From Seminavis robusta (taxonomy: Eukaryota > Bacillariophyta > Bacillariophyceae > Naviculales > Naviculaceae), in the NCBI GenBank assembly GCA_903772945.1, contig CAICTM010001657.1, forward strand, positions 1 through 24,936: a DNA stretch of 24,936 nucleotides, in the 5' to 3' direction. Both the position numbers and the translations under genes were made by a program. Below the pieces are notes generated by a model that had not been told where the DNA came from, made no database searches, and saw nothing but the letters and a program-made list of their open reading frames with translations. This document shows positions 10,447 to 20,313 of this stretch, piece by piece (within the stretch, counting starts at the first letter, position 1; the number at the start of each line of letters is the position of its first letter).

Positions 10447-11130
10447 TCCACGAAGTACGATACTTGTACTGTGTTATTCAACGGGGTCGAAAAGCTTAAG
10501 ATTGCCTACTAGACTAGCTAGTATACACTTTACGTATCGTGTTGGCTTTGACTTGTTGACGTGATCCGGAAGGAAGTGTGAGGTTTGAGGGCTTTTTTGT
10601 CAATACCAAAGGTACATCAATGGCGACCGCTTGGCTACTTGCAAGACTTTGGAGGTGAGGAGCCATAGAAATCACAACCAGAGAGAGTTTTACCATGGCA
10701 GCACCAGTCATACCGGTAGCACTCCATGGCAGGGTGGTCAAATGCTTTCTAGTTGTTGAGTTTGTTTGTTGTTGTTGCTGCCGCTGTTTTTCATTTTTCG
10801 ATTTTCGTTATTTCGAATCCGAAGCATGACTCGTCACTCTCAGTTCAAAATTCGACTGAAATTCATTTTTGATGGCAAAATTCATACTTCTACCCATTGT
10901 GAATCAGTTAACTCATGCTGTAGAAGAGATATGAATATTATGCTATCGCAATAATGCTTGCATTGATGCCCTCTTGAAGATACTACTAGCTAGTACATGT
11001 AATGATTGTTGGCCCCCACTCTATCGTACATTTCAAAATTCAAGTCTTGCTTCATACCACGACGGTGTGTGTGGGTTGCGCCACTACTAGTACCCGCCTC
11101 CAACAGATCAATTACATGTGGCTATGTGAG
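10447..11130. other. Intergenic region between FkbM-1 and FkbM-2, copy 1
   Basis: This is the upstream flank of FkbM-1 on the minus strand. It contains two perfect palindromes actagctagt (10513-10522 and 10985-10994) about 470 bp apart, and an A+T-rich block at 10780-10960. Apart from the small frame listed separately, I see no gene. Confidence 0.45.
10514..10711 (-). CDS. Candidate small ORF in the FkbM-1 leader, copy 1
   Basis: From an ATG at 10711 a 65-codon frame starts MTGAAMVKLSLVV, followed by a moderately hydrophobic stretch, then PLVLTKKPS. Copies 2 (12434-12610) and 3 (24453-24635) keep the same ATG and roughly the first 45 residues. Their C-termini differ because of single-base indels near the end of the frame. 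Those shifts argue against coding selection. It could be an upstream ORF in the methyltransferase transcript or chance. Confidence 0.2.
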   Translation of the reverse strand: MTGAAMVKLSLVVISMAPHLQSLASSQAVAIDVPLVLTKKPSNLTLPSGSRQQVKANTIRKVYTS

Positions 11131-11375
11131 TGGTCGTCTTTTTGTTTTTCCCATCTCGCCGTGTCTTTTCCGCTGACCTCTGTGAGCTAATTTGCTGGTG
11201 TTGGACTAGACTAGCTAGCTCACACACATGTGGTTCCTTTAAAAGCTCTCGATACTCCTCTTGTGTTGCTATATAATATTATCTATTCCTAGCAACTCGT
11301 CTTCATGCTGCTTTGCTTTCTCCTTTCCACCACCTTTCTTTTTCCTCCAACCATGCATGCATGCAATCTTATTTT

Positions 11376-11558
11376 TTACTGCACCACAATCATATCATCC
11401 ACCTTCAAGATCATACAAACATTTTCCGTGGCCAACGTGACGGCACTGGTGGACACTGAAAGCGGTTGTACAACATTGCGTTCGTACATGTCCGAGACCC
11501 CTTCTACCTTTGTCGTTCCCGTCTTGATTTTCTTGTTCTTGACGACATCGACACCAGC
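11376..11558 (-). pseudogene. FkbM-2: C-terminal end of a second FkbM-like gene, cut by the N gap (left arm)
   Basis: On the minus strand the frame entering from the gap reads AGVDVVKNKK... and then NVVQPLSVSTSAVTLATEN before stopping at 11376. The VQPLSVSTSAVTLA block matches the shifted C-terminal frame of FkbM-1, and the 3' flanks are homologous as well. It is therefore a tandem paralogue of which only about 60 codons are present. The catalytic part would lie in, or be lost at, the gap. The same piece occurs mirrored at 11584-11766. Confidence 0.55.
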
Positions 11559-11583
11559 NNNNNNNNNNNNNNNNNNNNNNNNN
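11559..11583. other. 25-N assembly gap at the palindrome axis
   Basis: Exactly 25 unresolved bases. The 18 bases before it (gacgacatcgacaccagc) are the reverse complement of the 18 after it, and the mirror continues for kilobases. The round size suggests a placeholder rather than a measured length. Confidence 0.97.
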
Positions 11584-11766
11584 GCTGGTGTCGATGTCGT
11601 CAAGAACAAGAAAATCAAGACGGGAACGACAAAGGTAGAAGGGGTCTCGGACATGTACGAACGCAATGTTGTACAACCGCTTTCAGTGTCCACCAGTGCC
11701 GTCACGTTGGCCACGGAAAATGTTTGTATGATCTTGAAGGTGGATGATATGATTGTGGTGCAGTAA
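11584..11766 (+). pseudogene. FkbM-2 C-terminal end, mirrored copy (right arm)
   Basis: Identical in translation to the fragment at 11376-11558, opposite strand, starting directly at the gap edge and ending in a taa at 11764-11766. If the palindrome is real, two FkbM-2 genes converge or are fused head-to-head in the gap. If it is a mis-join, only one FkbM-2 gene exists. Confidence 0.5.
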
Positions 11767-11841
11767 AAAATAAGATTGCATGCATGCATGGTTGGAGGAA
11801 AAAGAAAGGTGGTGGAAAGGAGAAAGCAAAGCAGCATGAAG

Positions 11842-12433
11842 ACGAGTTGCTAGGAATAGATAATATTATATAGCAACACAAGAGGAGTATCGAGAGCTTT
11901 TAAAGGAACCACATGTGTGTGAGCTAGCTAGCTAACGTAGTCCACACCAGCAAATTAGCTCACAGAGGTCAGCGGAAAAGACACGGCGAGATGGGAAAAA
12001 CAAAAAGACGACCACTCACATAGCCACATGTAATTGATCTGTTGGAGGCGGGTACTAGTAGTGGCGCAACCCACACACACCGTCGTTGGTATGAAGCAAG
12101 ACTTGAATTTTGAAATGTACGATAGAGTGGGGGCCAACAATCATTACATGTACTAGCTAGTAGTATCTTTCAAGAGGGCATCAATGCAAGCATTATTGCG
12201 ATAGCATAATATTCATATCTCTTCTACAGCATGAGTTAACTGATTCACAATGGGTAGAAGTATGAATTTTGCCATCAAAAATGAATTTCAGTCGAATTTT
12301 GAACTGAGAGTGACGAGTCATGCTTCGGATTCGAAATAACGAAAATCGAAAAATGAAAAACAGCGGCAGCAACAACAACAAACAACTCAACACTAGAAAG
12401 CATTTGACCACCCTGCCATGGAGTGCTACCGGT
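11842..12433. other. Intergenic flank, copy 2
   Basis: Mirror of about 10712-11300 with several small differences, for example gctagctagctaacgtagtcc here against the tagactagctagct arrangement of copy 1. No gene is supported. The small frame at 12434-12610 downstream is the counterpart of 10514-10711 and is truncated by a missing g in aaaaaccc. Confidence 0.5.
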
Positions 12434-12693
12434 ATGACTGGTGCTGCCATGGTAAAACTCTCTCTGGTTGTGATTTCTATGGCTCCTCACCTCCAAAGTC
12501 TTGCAAGTAGCCAAGCGGTCGCCATTGATGTACCTTTGGTATTGACAAAAAACCCTCAAACCTCACACTCCTTCCGACACGCAACAAGTCAAAGCCAACA
12601 CGATACGTAAAGTGTATACTAGCTAGTCTAGTAGGCAATCTTAAGCTTTTCGACCCCGTTGAATAACACAGTACAAGTATCGTACTTCGTGGA

Positions 12694-14106
12694 ATGGCTC
12701 GTCCCTTCCGTGTCCAAACAGCTGCAGCAGCAACGGCAGCTACCATTGGCTGGTTATGGTTCTCCAGCAGGAGGGCTTCTGTCGTGAATGCATGATTGCA
12801 CATACTGGTACTACTACTGTGCAGAGAGATGATGTGGCATTGCCAACCCCATATACACAAGCCGCTCATCCATCGTCGGTGTTGTTTGATAGCATTGACA
12901 TCCACGGCGTGCCACTTCAATTTGCCGTTCGTAAATTCAAACACATTCGAATGCTGCACGATCACTTACAACGGGAAATACACGGCTACGCCATTTTGAA
13001 AGATGCGATCCGAATGGCAAAACAACAACAACAGCAACGCCCGCCACTGGTCCTCGGTGTAGGAGCGAATCACGGACTGTATTCACTGTTTGCGGCGAAA
13101 CTGGGGGCCGACGTCATTGCCGTGGAACCCCAACAGAATCTTTGCAAACTGATAAACCGAGCGGCGCAAGAGAATAACGTAGCCGACCGGATCACGGTGT
13201 ATCACAATGCGGCTCTAGATGAACACGACGAGACGATTAGCATGAAGCATGCCAAGAAAATGGACGGACAGCTGGGCACTGTCGTACGAGAGGGAGAACG
13301 AACCAATACAACACTACGAGTAGAACAACTGCACGCCTTTCGTATCCAAGATTTTGTGGCGGCATCATCAGATGGTAGTAATGGCAAACCACAACACGAT
13401 ATCGCGTTCCTCAAGATTGATGTGGAAGGATTTGAACTACAGGCTGCCAAAGGTGCCGCACAACTGTTCACGGCCAAGAGGATTCAAAACACGCTCGTCG
13501 AGTTTGGAGTAAGTACTACATGTAGTACGGTACGAACAGTACACGGATGTACGTTTAATGCAGTTACTTCCTGTAGTTGATTGCTTGCGTTTTGAGTTCA
13601 TACTTGTGCTGACTTGCCGTTTTCGTGTCGCCTCCTAACATCGTTTGTTCTGCATCGTTCTACTTTCCCCAAAATAACATCATGATAATGCATACATTCA
13701 GCCACCAAGTCGCTGGCAGATCGATGCTGGAGTTGGACCGGAACTGGGGTTGCACTTGTTACAAGACATGTACGAGCAGTATGACACGCAGCCGCGACTT
13801 ATCGAATCATTTGTATGGCCAGACTTTTTGGCAAGCATTAGCGACGATGATGCACGGTCACGGGCGGAACAGCAAAAGATGGTGCCATTGACATCGCATC
13901 AGGACTGGAAGGCACTGATCCAAGCGATGGATCATAGTGGAAAAGAAGCTTATTTATGGTTTGCTTTGGACGACAACAAGAAACATTCACCTAACGAATT
14001 CCAGACATTCCAATCAAATTGCGGCACGGATCACAATGTCAAGCGCATCATGATTGGGGAGGGAAGGAAAGTCACACGGTTTGGATGTGCTGCAGCACGT
14101 GGATGA
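12694..14106 (+). pseudogene. FkbM-1 methyltransferase, copy 2, frameshifted and with altered SAM motif
   Basis: Exon 1 is 12694-13508, the intron 13509-13701 and exon 2 13702-14106. It is the counterpart of the gene at 9034-10446. Copy 2 lacks one base after codon 32 (gtgaatgcatgatt against gtgaatggcatgatt in copy 1), which breaks the frame after the N-terminal anchor. Downstream, the frame is open from MIAHTG onward. The SAM motif reads LVLGVGANHG instead of LVLDVGANHG, replacing the conserved Asp by Gly, which should harm cofactor binding. The poly-Q tract starts with K. The exon-2 frame shift shared by all copies is also present (continuation frame to 14251). Two independent damages make this the least functional of the three. 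Confidence 0.75.
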
Positions 14107-14572
14107 ATGGGCTCCCATGACGGATGAATGTTTGCCTATCATCCAATCCAAGCTTTCACAAGACTTGAGATGGGCAGTCAATGTTGCTGTACAACCACTA
14201 TCGGTGTCCACCAGTGCCGTTACGTTGGCCTATGATCTTGAAGGTGCATGACATGATACTAGTAAGATTCATGCATGGGATTGGAGGAAGAAGAAGGTGG
14301 TCGAAAAGAGAAAGCAAAGCAGCAAGAAGACGAGTTGTCTACTAGAAATAGATAATACTTTTAGCAACAACGAAAGAGGAGTACATAGAGCTTTTAACGA
14401 GACCCAGCGGAAGAACGGTGAGATGGGAAAAACTAGAAGACGACTGAGGATTCGACTCGCAGTGAAGCTAAGTGGACAGACCTAGGGAGAGCAGAAAACG
14501 ATTACAAGATTCAACGATTGACGTTGGTTGTGACGTCAAGATGCTAAAGTAGCTGCAACAGTAATACTATTT
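14107..14572. other. 3' flank of FkbM-1, copy 2, entering a diverged tract
   Basis: Up to 14251 the shifted FkbM C-terminal frame is readable. From there to about 14455 the flank mirrors copy 1. From about 14460 similarity to copies 1 and 3 drops sharply, leaving only short shared words such as gttggttgt. No gene is supported. Confidence 0.45.
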
Positions 14573-14800
14573 AATCAAAGATCTGTTGTCATGTCACCTG
14601 ACATGGCTGCTCCATGATGTGGAGCTGCACAATGTTGGCCACAGCACGAAACATCATGCCGTGCTTGTCAAGGGAATGGCGCCACCCTGAAGGAGCAGCC
14701 CCATTCCTTCAGCCTTCTATTACACATTCGTGCCTGGCCCTTGCAAGAGAATAAGAGATACTAGTATCAAGTAACAATGATGTAGTGGTGGTAGCTGTGT
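14573..14800 (-). pseudogene. DDE transposase remnant, copy 2, more decayed
   Basis: Counterpart of 8228-8518 on the minus strand. The RARHE region and the WRHSLDKHG/FRAVANIVQLH codons are still readable. However, a base is missing after the RARHEC codons (tgtaatagaagg against tgtgtcaatagaagg in copy 3), more are lost downstream, and the tail after MEQP differs. It lies within the diverged tract of copy 2. Confidence 0.45.
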
Positions 14801-15026
14801 AATGGTTGCTTCACATACCGATACCGGAGCACAGAGCATATCCAATTCCACCGCTCCTTAACAGCTTTTGGTTTGATTGTACGTGTCGGGTCTGTGAGCC
14901 AGCTTTTAGCATCCTGTTAGGGACCCAGCCTGCCTACTGGTAGCTGGGTGATTCACCACCAGCTAAAGATCATTGTCGATTTCATTTCAAGTTAGTGCGC
15001 TAGAGGGATATTATTGAGATCTTAGC

Positions 15027-17081
15027 CTAGCTTGTAACCTGAGTCTTTGCCAATTGAGCTTCTTTTGCTAACCCTCGTAGTGCCTCTGAGCTTTCCGCTC
15101 CAGTGGCGTCCACGAGCTCAGCCAACACACCACCGCGGATATCTAGCAGTTCTGCTGGAGCACCAAACTCAACTGCCTGGCCTGCATCCATCACCAGACA
15201 AAGATCATAATCCATTATTGTTTCCAGGCGGTGCGCAATTGTGATCTTGCGATGCAGTAGAAAGGGACGTGAGGGACAAGTGCCATGTTGAGATTTGATG
15301 TACGGCAGGCAGAATTCAGTCAGTCAGTCAGTCATTCACTTACCAGAGTTGTGTTCGGGAAGCGAGTTCGAAGCATCTTCTGGATAAAAGCGTCGGTCTC
15401 TCCATCGATACTAGCCGTGGCTTCGTCGAGAGCAAGTAGTTTTGGTTGAGACAAGAGTGCCCTAGCCAAGTTCAGCAGCTGTCGTTCACCAACGGAGTAA
15501 TTGGACCCTCCCTCCTCCAACTGCGAAGACAATAGTTGCTTCCCATCCTCAGCGTTGCTCGCGCCCAGCCGGACTGACTGCAGGGCTTCCAATATCTCAG
15601 CGTCCGTGTGCAGCTGGAATGGGTCCAAGCTCTCCCTTAGTGTAGCTCCAGCCAAGAAGGGGTCCTGGGGGATGATAGACATTCCTCGTCCTCGTACGTC
15701 TGATAAACCCAACTGGCAAAGGTCCACTCCATCCAGCAACACTTGCCCGGACTCAATCTCTACCAGACGAAAGAGAGCAACGGTGATTGAACTTTTCCCG
15801 GCCCCAGTTCGCCCAACTACTCCGCAAGATTTGCCTGCTGGAAGCTTGAAGGAGAGGTTCTTCAAAACCAAAGGCAATCCTTCTCGATATCTGAGGTTGA
15901 CATTGTTGAATTCGAGCAAACCCTGCGTTGGCCAAGAAGACGGCGGTTGATGTTCAGCATCGGTTTCCATGGGTTTTTCACTGGGCAGGGATGCCATGGC
16001 GTCGACCCGCTCAATAGCTGTAATTGCCGCTTCTGCCTCTGCGAATGTATCCACCAAGAAGTTCAGGGTAATGGTGAAGTTGGAACACCACATGATAAGC
16101 AGCCCCACCAGTCCAGCCTCTAGCTTCAATACATCGTTCAAGCATACAACCAAGACCGATGAAACCAAAACAACCAGACTCCCCAGCATCTCCATCCTCA
16201 CGCCCACCCATCTTTGTGCTGAAACAAAGTTTAGCAGAGCCGAACTGTTCTTATCCGCAACTCCTCTGTATCGAGTGACAAACTGCTCTTCCTGTTGGAA
16301 TACTCGAATGCTGGTTGCTCCATCCAAGCATTCACTGACCATTGACTGGAGTGGGGATCGACTTACGGCTTCGATTCTTTGAAGGTCTGGGCCCGATTTT
16401 CGGTAGTATAGCATGAGTACCCAGTACATGACAGAAACGGGGACTATGGCTAGCGCCGTCCAGGGCAGAATTGCAATTTGCAGAGCCACCCCGGTTACAT
16501 ACCAGCTGCAGCTCAGCATGAACATGGACATGACTTGACTCAAAGTCACATCATTCACATCCGTGTCAAAAGTGAAACGGTTCAATATTCTTCCCATGGG
16601 TACTGGGAGATCCAGGATGAAGCAACCTGTGAGCCTGGTTGCCTCGTTATGGGCGTGACCAATAATTTCAACTCACCAGTTTCAAAATAGGACATTGGAG
16701 CTTTCAGGACACTGGATAGCATTGTGTAGAAGACATTCTTAGCAGCACGGACACCTCCAATGGCCCCCCACTCGGCCCGAAAGAAAGCCGCAAGGACAAA
16801 CAGTAAAATGAGTATCGCGTAGACTTTCAGGTATTGCGCTTGCGCCGACAATCCATCGATCTGAGCTGGGAACTCCATGTTGAATATAGTGACTGGCTCA
16901 ACAGCACCTTCCGTCCACTTCGCTAGGAACCACTCCACTGCCACGTAGAGAAGTTTGTCCACTGCGAAGAGAAGAACCTGCGTCACAAAGAAGCACATCC
17001 CTCCAGCTCGACGAAACCACAACATCCAAGTACTCAAGCTGGAGATGCCATATTCTCTTTTCTCTGCTTGTATCAGTCTCC
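15027..17081 (-). pseudogene. 5'-truncated ABCC transporter (TMD2-NBD2 half), copy 2
   Basis: Exons on the minus strand are 16677-17081 (partial exon 1), 15344-16602 (1259 nt) and 15027-15245, with introns of 74 and 98 nt and the same splice borders as copy 1. Exon 2 is one base longer than in copy 1 and its frame is intact through NBD2: GRTGAGKSS, the YSVGERQLL signature and [16 protein letters not shown] follows in exon 3. TMD1, NBD1 and the promoter are absent, because the copy ends in the linker before TMD2. On the minus strand an open frame enters from 17178, reading the antisense of the copy 3 linker, and fuses in frame at [14 protein letters not shown] half-transporter product is conceivable only if a new promoter exists. 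Confidence 0.8.
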
Positions 17082-19283
17082 GAGCGGTAGAGCATATCAA
17101 ATCATCGGTCCGAGGTGGAGAAGATGAGGGGGGAAGTGGGGAAGATTTGGACTCAGAGTTGACGAAAGGACAGAACAAAGATCAACAGCATTCCGCCACG
17201 GAGGACGAGAATGAAAAGACCAAATCAGGGGGACTGATACAAGCAGAGAAAAGAGAATATGGCATCTCCAGCTTGAGTACATGGATGTTGTGGTTTCGTC
17301 GAGCTGGAGGGATGTGCTTCTTTGTGACGCAGGTTCTTCTCTTCGCAGTGGACAAAGTTCTCTACGTGGCAGTGGAGTGGTTCCTAGCGAAGTGGACGGA
17401 AGGTGCTGTTGAGCCAGTCACTATATTCAACATGGAGTTCCCAGCTCAGATCGATGGATTGTCGGCGCAAGCGCAATACCTGAAAGTCTACGCGATACTC
17501 ATTTTACTGTTTGTCCTTGCGGCTTTCTTTCGGGCCGAGTGGGGGGCCATTGGAGGTGTCCGTGCTGCTAAGAATGTCTTCTACACAATGCTATCCAGTG
17601 TCCTGAAAGCTCCAATGTCCTATTTTGAAACTGGTGAGTTGAAATTATTGGTCACGCCCATAACGAGGCAACCAGGCTCACAGGTTGCTTCATCCTGGAT
17701 CTCCCAGTACCCATGGGAAGAATATTGAACCGTTTCACTTTTGACACGGATGTGAATGATGTGACTTTGAGTCAAGTCATGTCCATGTTCATGCTGAGCT
17801 GCAGCTGGTATGTAACCGGGGTGGCTCTGCAAATTGCAATTCTGCCCTGGACGGCGCTAGCCATAGTCCCCGTTTCTGTCATGTACTGGGTACTCATGCT
17901 ATACTACCGAAAATCGGGCCCAGACCTTCAAAGAATCGAAGCCGTAAGTCGATCCCCACTCCAGTCAATGGTCAGTGAATGCTTGGATGGAGCAACCAGC
18001 ATTCGAGTATTCCAACAGGAAGAGCAGTTTGTCACTCGATACAGAGGAGTTGCGGATAAGAACAGTTCAGCTCTGTTAAACTTTGTTTCAGCACAAAGAT
18101 GGGTGGGCGTGAGGATGGAGATGCTGGGGAGTCTGGTTGTTTTGGTTTCATCGGTCTTGGTTGTATGCTTGAACGATGTATTGAAGCTAGAGGCTGGACT
18201 GGTGGGGCTGCTTATCATGTGGTGTTCCAACTTCACCATTACCCTGAACTTCTTGGTGGATACATTCGCAGAGGCAGAAGCGGCAATTACAGCTGTTGAG
18301 CGGGTCGACGCCATGTCATCCCTGCCCAGTGAAAAACCCATGGAAACCGATGCTGAACATCAACCGCCGTCTTCTTGGCCAACGCAGGGTTTGCTCGAAT
18401 TCAACAATGTCAACCTCAGATATCGAGAAGGATTGCCTTTGGTTTTGAAGAACCTCTCCTTCAAGCTTCCAGCAGGCAAATCTTGCGGAGTAGTTGGGCG
18501 AACTGGGGCCGGGAAAAGTTCAATAACCGTTGCTCTCTTTCGTCTGGTAGAGATTGAGTCCGGGCAAGTGTTGCTGGATGGAGTGGACCTTTGCCAGTTG
18601 GGTTTATCAGACGTACGAGGACGAGGAATGTCTATCATCCCCCAGGACCCCTTCTTGGCTGGAGCTACACTAAGGGAGAGCTTGGACCCATTCCAGCTGC
18701 ACACGGACGCTGAGATATTGGAAGCCCTGCAGTCAGTCCGGCTGGGCGCGAGCAACGCTGAGGATGGGAAGCAACTATTGTCTTCGCAGTTGGAGGAGGG
18801 AGGGTCCAATTACTCCGTTGGTGAACGACAGCTGCTGAACTTGGCTAGGGCACTCTTGTCTCAACCAAAACTACTTGCTCTCGACGAAGCCACGGCTAGT
18901 ATCGATGGAGAGACCGACGCTTTTATCCAGAAGATGCTTCGAACTCGCTTCCCGAACACAACTCTGGTAAGTGAATGACTGACTGACTGACTGAATTCTG
19001 CCTGCCGTACATCAAATCTCAACATGGCACTTGTCCCTCACGTCCCTTTCTACTGCATCGCAAGATCACAATTGCGCACCGCCTGGAAACAATAATGGAT
19101 TATGATCTTTGTCTGGTGATGGATGCAGGCCAGGCAGTTGAGTTTGGTGCTCCAGCAGAACTGCTAGATATCCGCGGTGGTGTGTTGGCTGAGCTCGTGG
19201 ACGCCACTGGAGCGGAAAGCTCAGAGGCACTACGAGGGTTAGCAAAAGAAGCTCAATTGGCAAAGACTCAGGTTACAAGCTAG
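17081..19283 (+). pseudogene. 5'-truncated ABCC transporter (TMD2-NBD2 half), copy 3
   Basis: Exons are 17081-17633 (partial exon 1), 17708-18966 (1259 nt) and 19065-19283, with introns of 74 and 98 nt. The linker ([17 protein letters not shown]...), TMD2 and the whole of NBD2 are in frame with no stop: about 677 codons from the breakpoint. Upstream, an open frame starts at 16955 inside copy 2 antisense sequence and enters the linker in frame (...[12 protein letters not shown]). Substitutions relative to copy 1 include L to V in the first TMD2 helix (DKVLYVAVEW), and TAVERVDAMSSL for [15 protein letters not shown]1 and NBD1 are missing. Internal Met codons near WMLWF could serve as starts if transcribed. 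It is classed as a truncated copy; function is not excluded. Confidence 0.8.
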
Positions 19284-19483
19284 GCTAAGATCTCAATAAT
19301 ATCCCTCTAGCGCACTAACTTGAAATGAAATCGACAATGATCTTTAGCTGGTGGTGAATCACCCAGCTACCAGTAGGCAGGCTGGGTCCCTAACAGGAGG
19401 GGCTAAAAGGCTGGGCTCCGGACGGAGACCCGAACACAATCAAACCAAAAGCTGTTAAGGAGCGGTGGAATTGGATATGCTCT
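19284..19483. other. 3' flank of truncated transporter, copy 3
   Basis: Near-identical to 8006-8227 of copy 1, with small indels (ctgttaaggagcgg here against ctgtactaaggagacgg). Non-coding. Confidence 0.4.
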
Positions 19484-19795
19484 GTGCTGCCGGTATCGGT
19501 ATGTGCCACTTACCGGGAGGAGCAGGAAAACGCATTACACAGCTACAACACCACTACATCATTGTTACTTGATACTAGTATCTCTTATTCTCTTGCAAGG
19601 GCCAGGCACGAATGTGTCAATAGAAGGCTGAAGGAATGGGGCTGCCTCCTTCAGAGGTGGCGCCATTCCCTTGACAAGCACGGCATGATGTTTCGTGCTG
19701 TGGCCAACATTGTGCAGCTCCACATCATGGAGCAGCCAATGTGGCAGGTGGAGTACTATGATAGAGTCAACAATGAGTTTGACTTTGATTATTAA
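19484..19795 (+). pseudogene. DDE transposase C-terminal remnant, copy 3
   Basis: Counterpart of 8228-8518 with the same RARHECVNRRLKEWGCL, WRHSLDKHG and FRAVANIVQLH motifs and VEYYDR tail; here Q-R-W replaces Q-G-W before the RHSLD motif. The upstream codons differ from copy 1 because of small indels, so the proper N-terminal border of the fragment lies around ALHSYN. No intact transposase is encoded. Confidence 0.5.
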
Positions 19796-20168
19796 ATAGT
19801 TTGTAGTTACTCCTCTAGTTGCAGCCTCACTATTAGCCATAGCATTGACAGTCAACAACCAACCAGTCTACTCAGGTGTGTAATGCTTGTAATGCGTTTT
19901 CCTGCTTCTCCCCGTACGGTACCTGGTGCCAAACCAATTAGCCGTTTCCACACTTCGGCGGAGTCGAATCCTCAGTCGTCTTCTAGTTTTTCCCATCTCA
20001 CCGTTCTTCCGCTGGGTCTCGTTAAAAGCTCTATGTACTCCTCTTTCGTTGTTGCTAAAAGTATTATCTATTTCTAGCTAGACAACTCGTCTTCTTGCTG
20101 CTTTGCTTTCTCTTTTCGACCACCTTCTTCTTCCTCCAATCCCATGCATGAATCTTACTAGTATCATG
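19796..20168. other. Flank between transposase remnant and FkbM-1, copy 3
   Basis: Equivalent to 8519-8888. It is non-coding, with ctgctttgctttctc and ccatgcatg landmarks that are also present near 11310-11360. Likely the FkbM-1 3' UTR. Confidence 0.4.
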
Positions 20169-20313
20169 TCATGCACCTTCAAGATCATAGGCCAACGTAA
20201 CGGCACTGGTGGACACCGATAGTGGTTGTACAGCAACATTGACTGCCCATCTCAAGTCTTGTGAAAGCTTGGATTGGATGATAGGCAAACATTCATCCGT
20301 CATGGGAGCCCAT

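Larger units (their letters stand above)
5804..11558 (+). repeat. Amplified segment, copy 1 (left arm of palindrome)
   Basis: The segment runs from the linker between NBD1 and TMD2 of the transporter to the N gap. The part from 5952 onward is repeated in inverted orientation at 11584-17081 (x maps to about 23142 minus x near the gap). The part from 5804 onward is repeated directly from 17081. Identical intron lengths, exon content and order in all three confirm homology. Differences are scattered SNPs and small indels, so the arms are similar but not identical. Confidence 0.93.
11584..17081 (-). repeat. Amplified segment, copy 2 (inverted; right arm of palindrome)
   Basis: Reverse-complement image of 5952-11558: FkbM-2 tip, FkbM-1, transposase remnant, then transporter exons 3, 2 and part of 1 on the minus strand. 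The inner approximately 270 bp at each side of the gap look identical. Farther out there are indels, a frameshift in FkbM-1 and a strongly diverged tract at about 14460-14940. The copy ends at 17081 within tatcagtctcc, equivalent to 5952 in copy 1. Confidence 0.93.

Noticed and set aside
10513..10994. Segment bounded by two actagctagt palindromes as a transposon
   Set aside because: The palindromes are only 10 bp, ctag-rich words recur elsewhere in the flank, and no target duplication or further terminal similarity is visible.
11305..11837. Open frames of 153 codons reading through the N gap on both strands
   Set aside because: They are mirror images produced by the palindrome and the unresolved bases. 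Only the FkbM-2-like C-terminal half on each outward side has support.
11559..17081. Copy 2 as an exact assembly mirror with no biological content
   Set aside because: Copy 2 has private indels, a D-to-G change, a different exon-2 length from copy 1 and a strongly diverged tract, so it cannot be a simple reverse-complement duplication of the same reads. Haplotype mis-joining is still possible.
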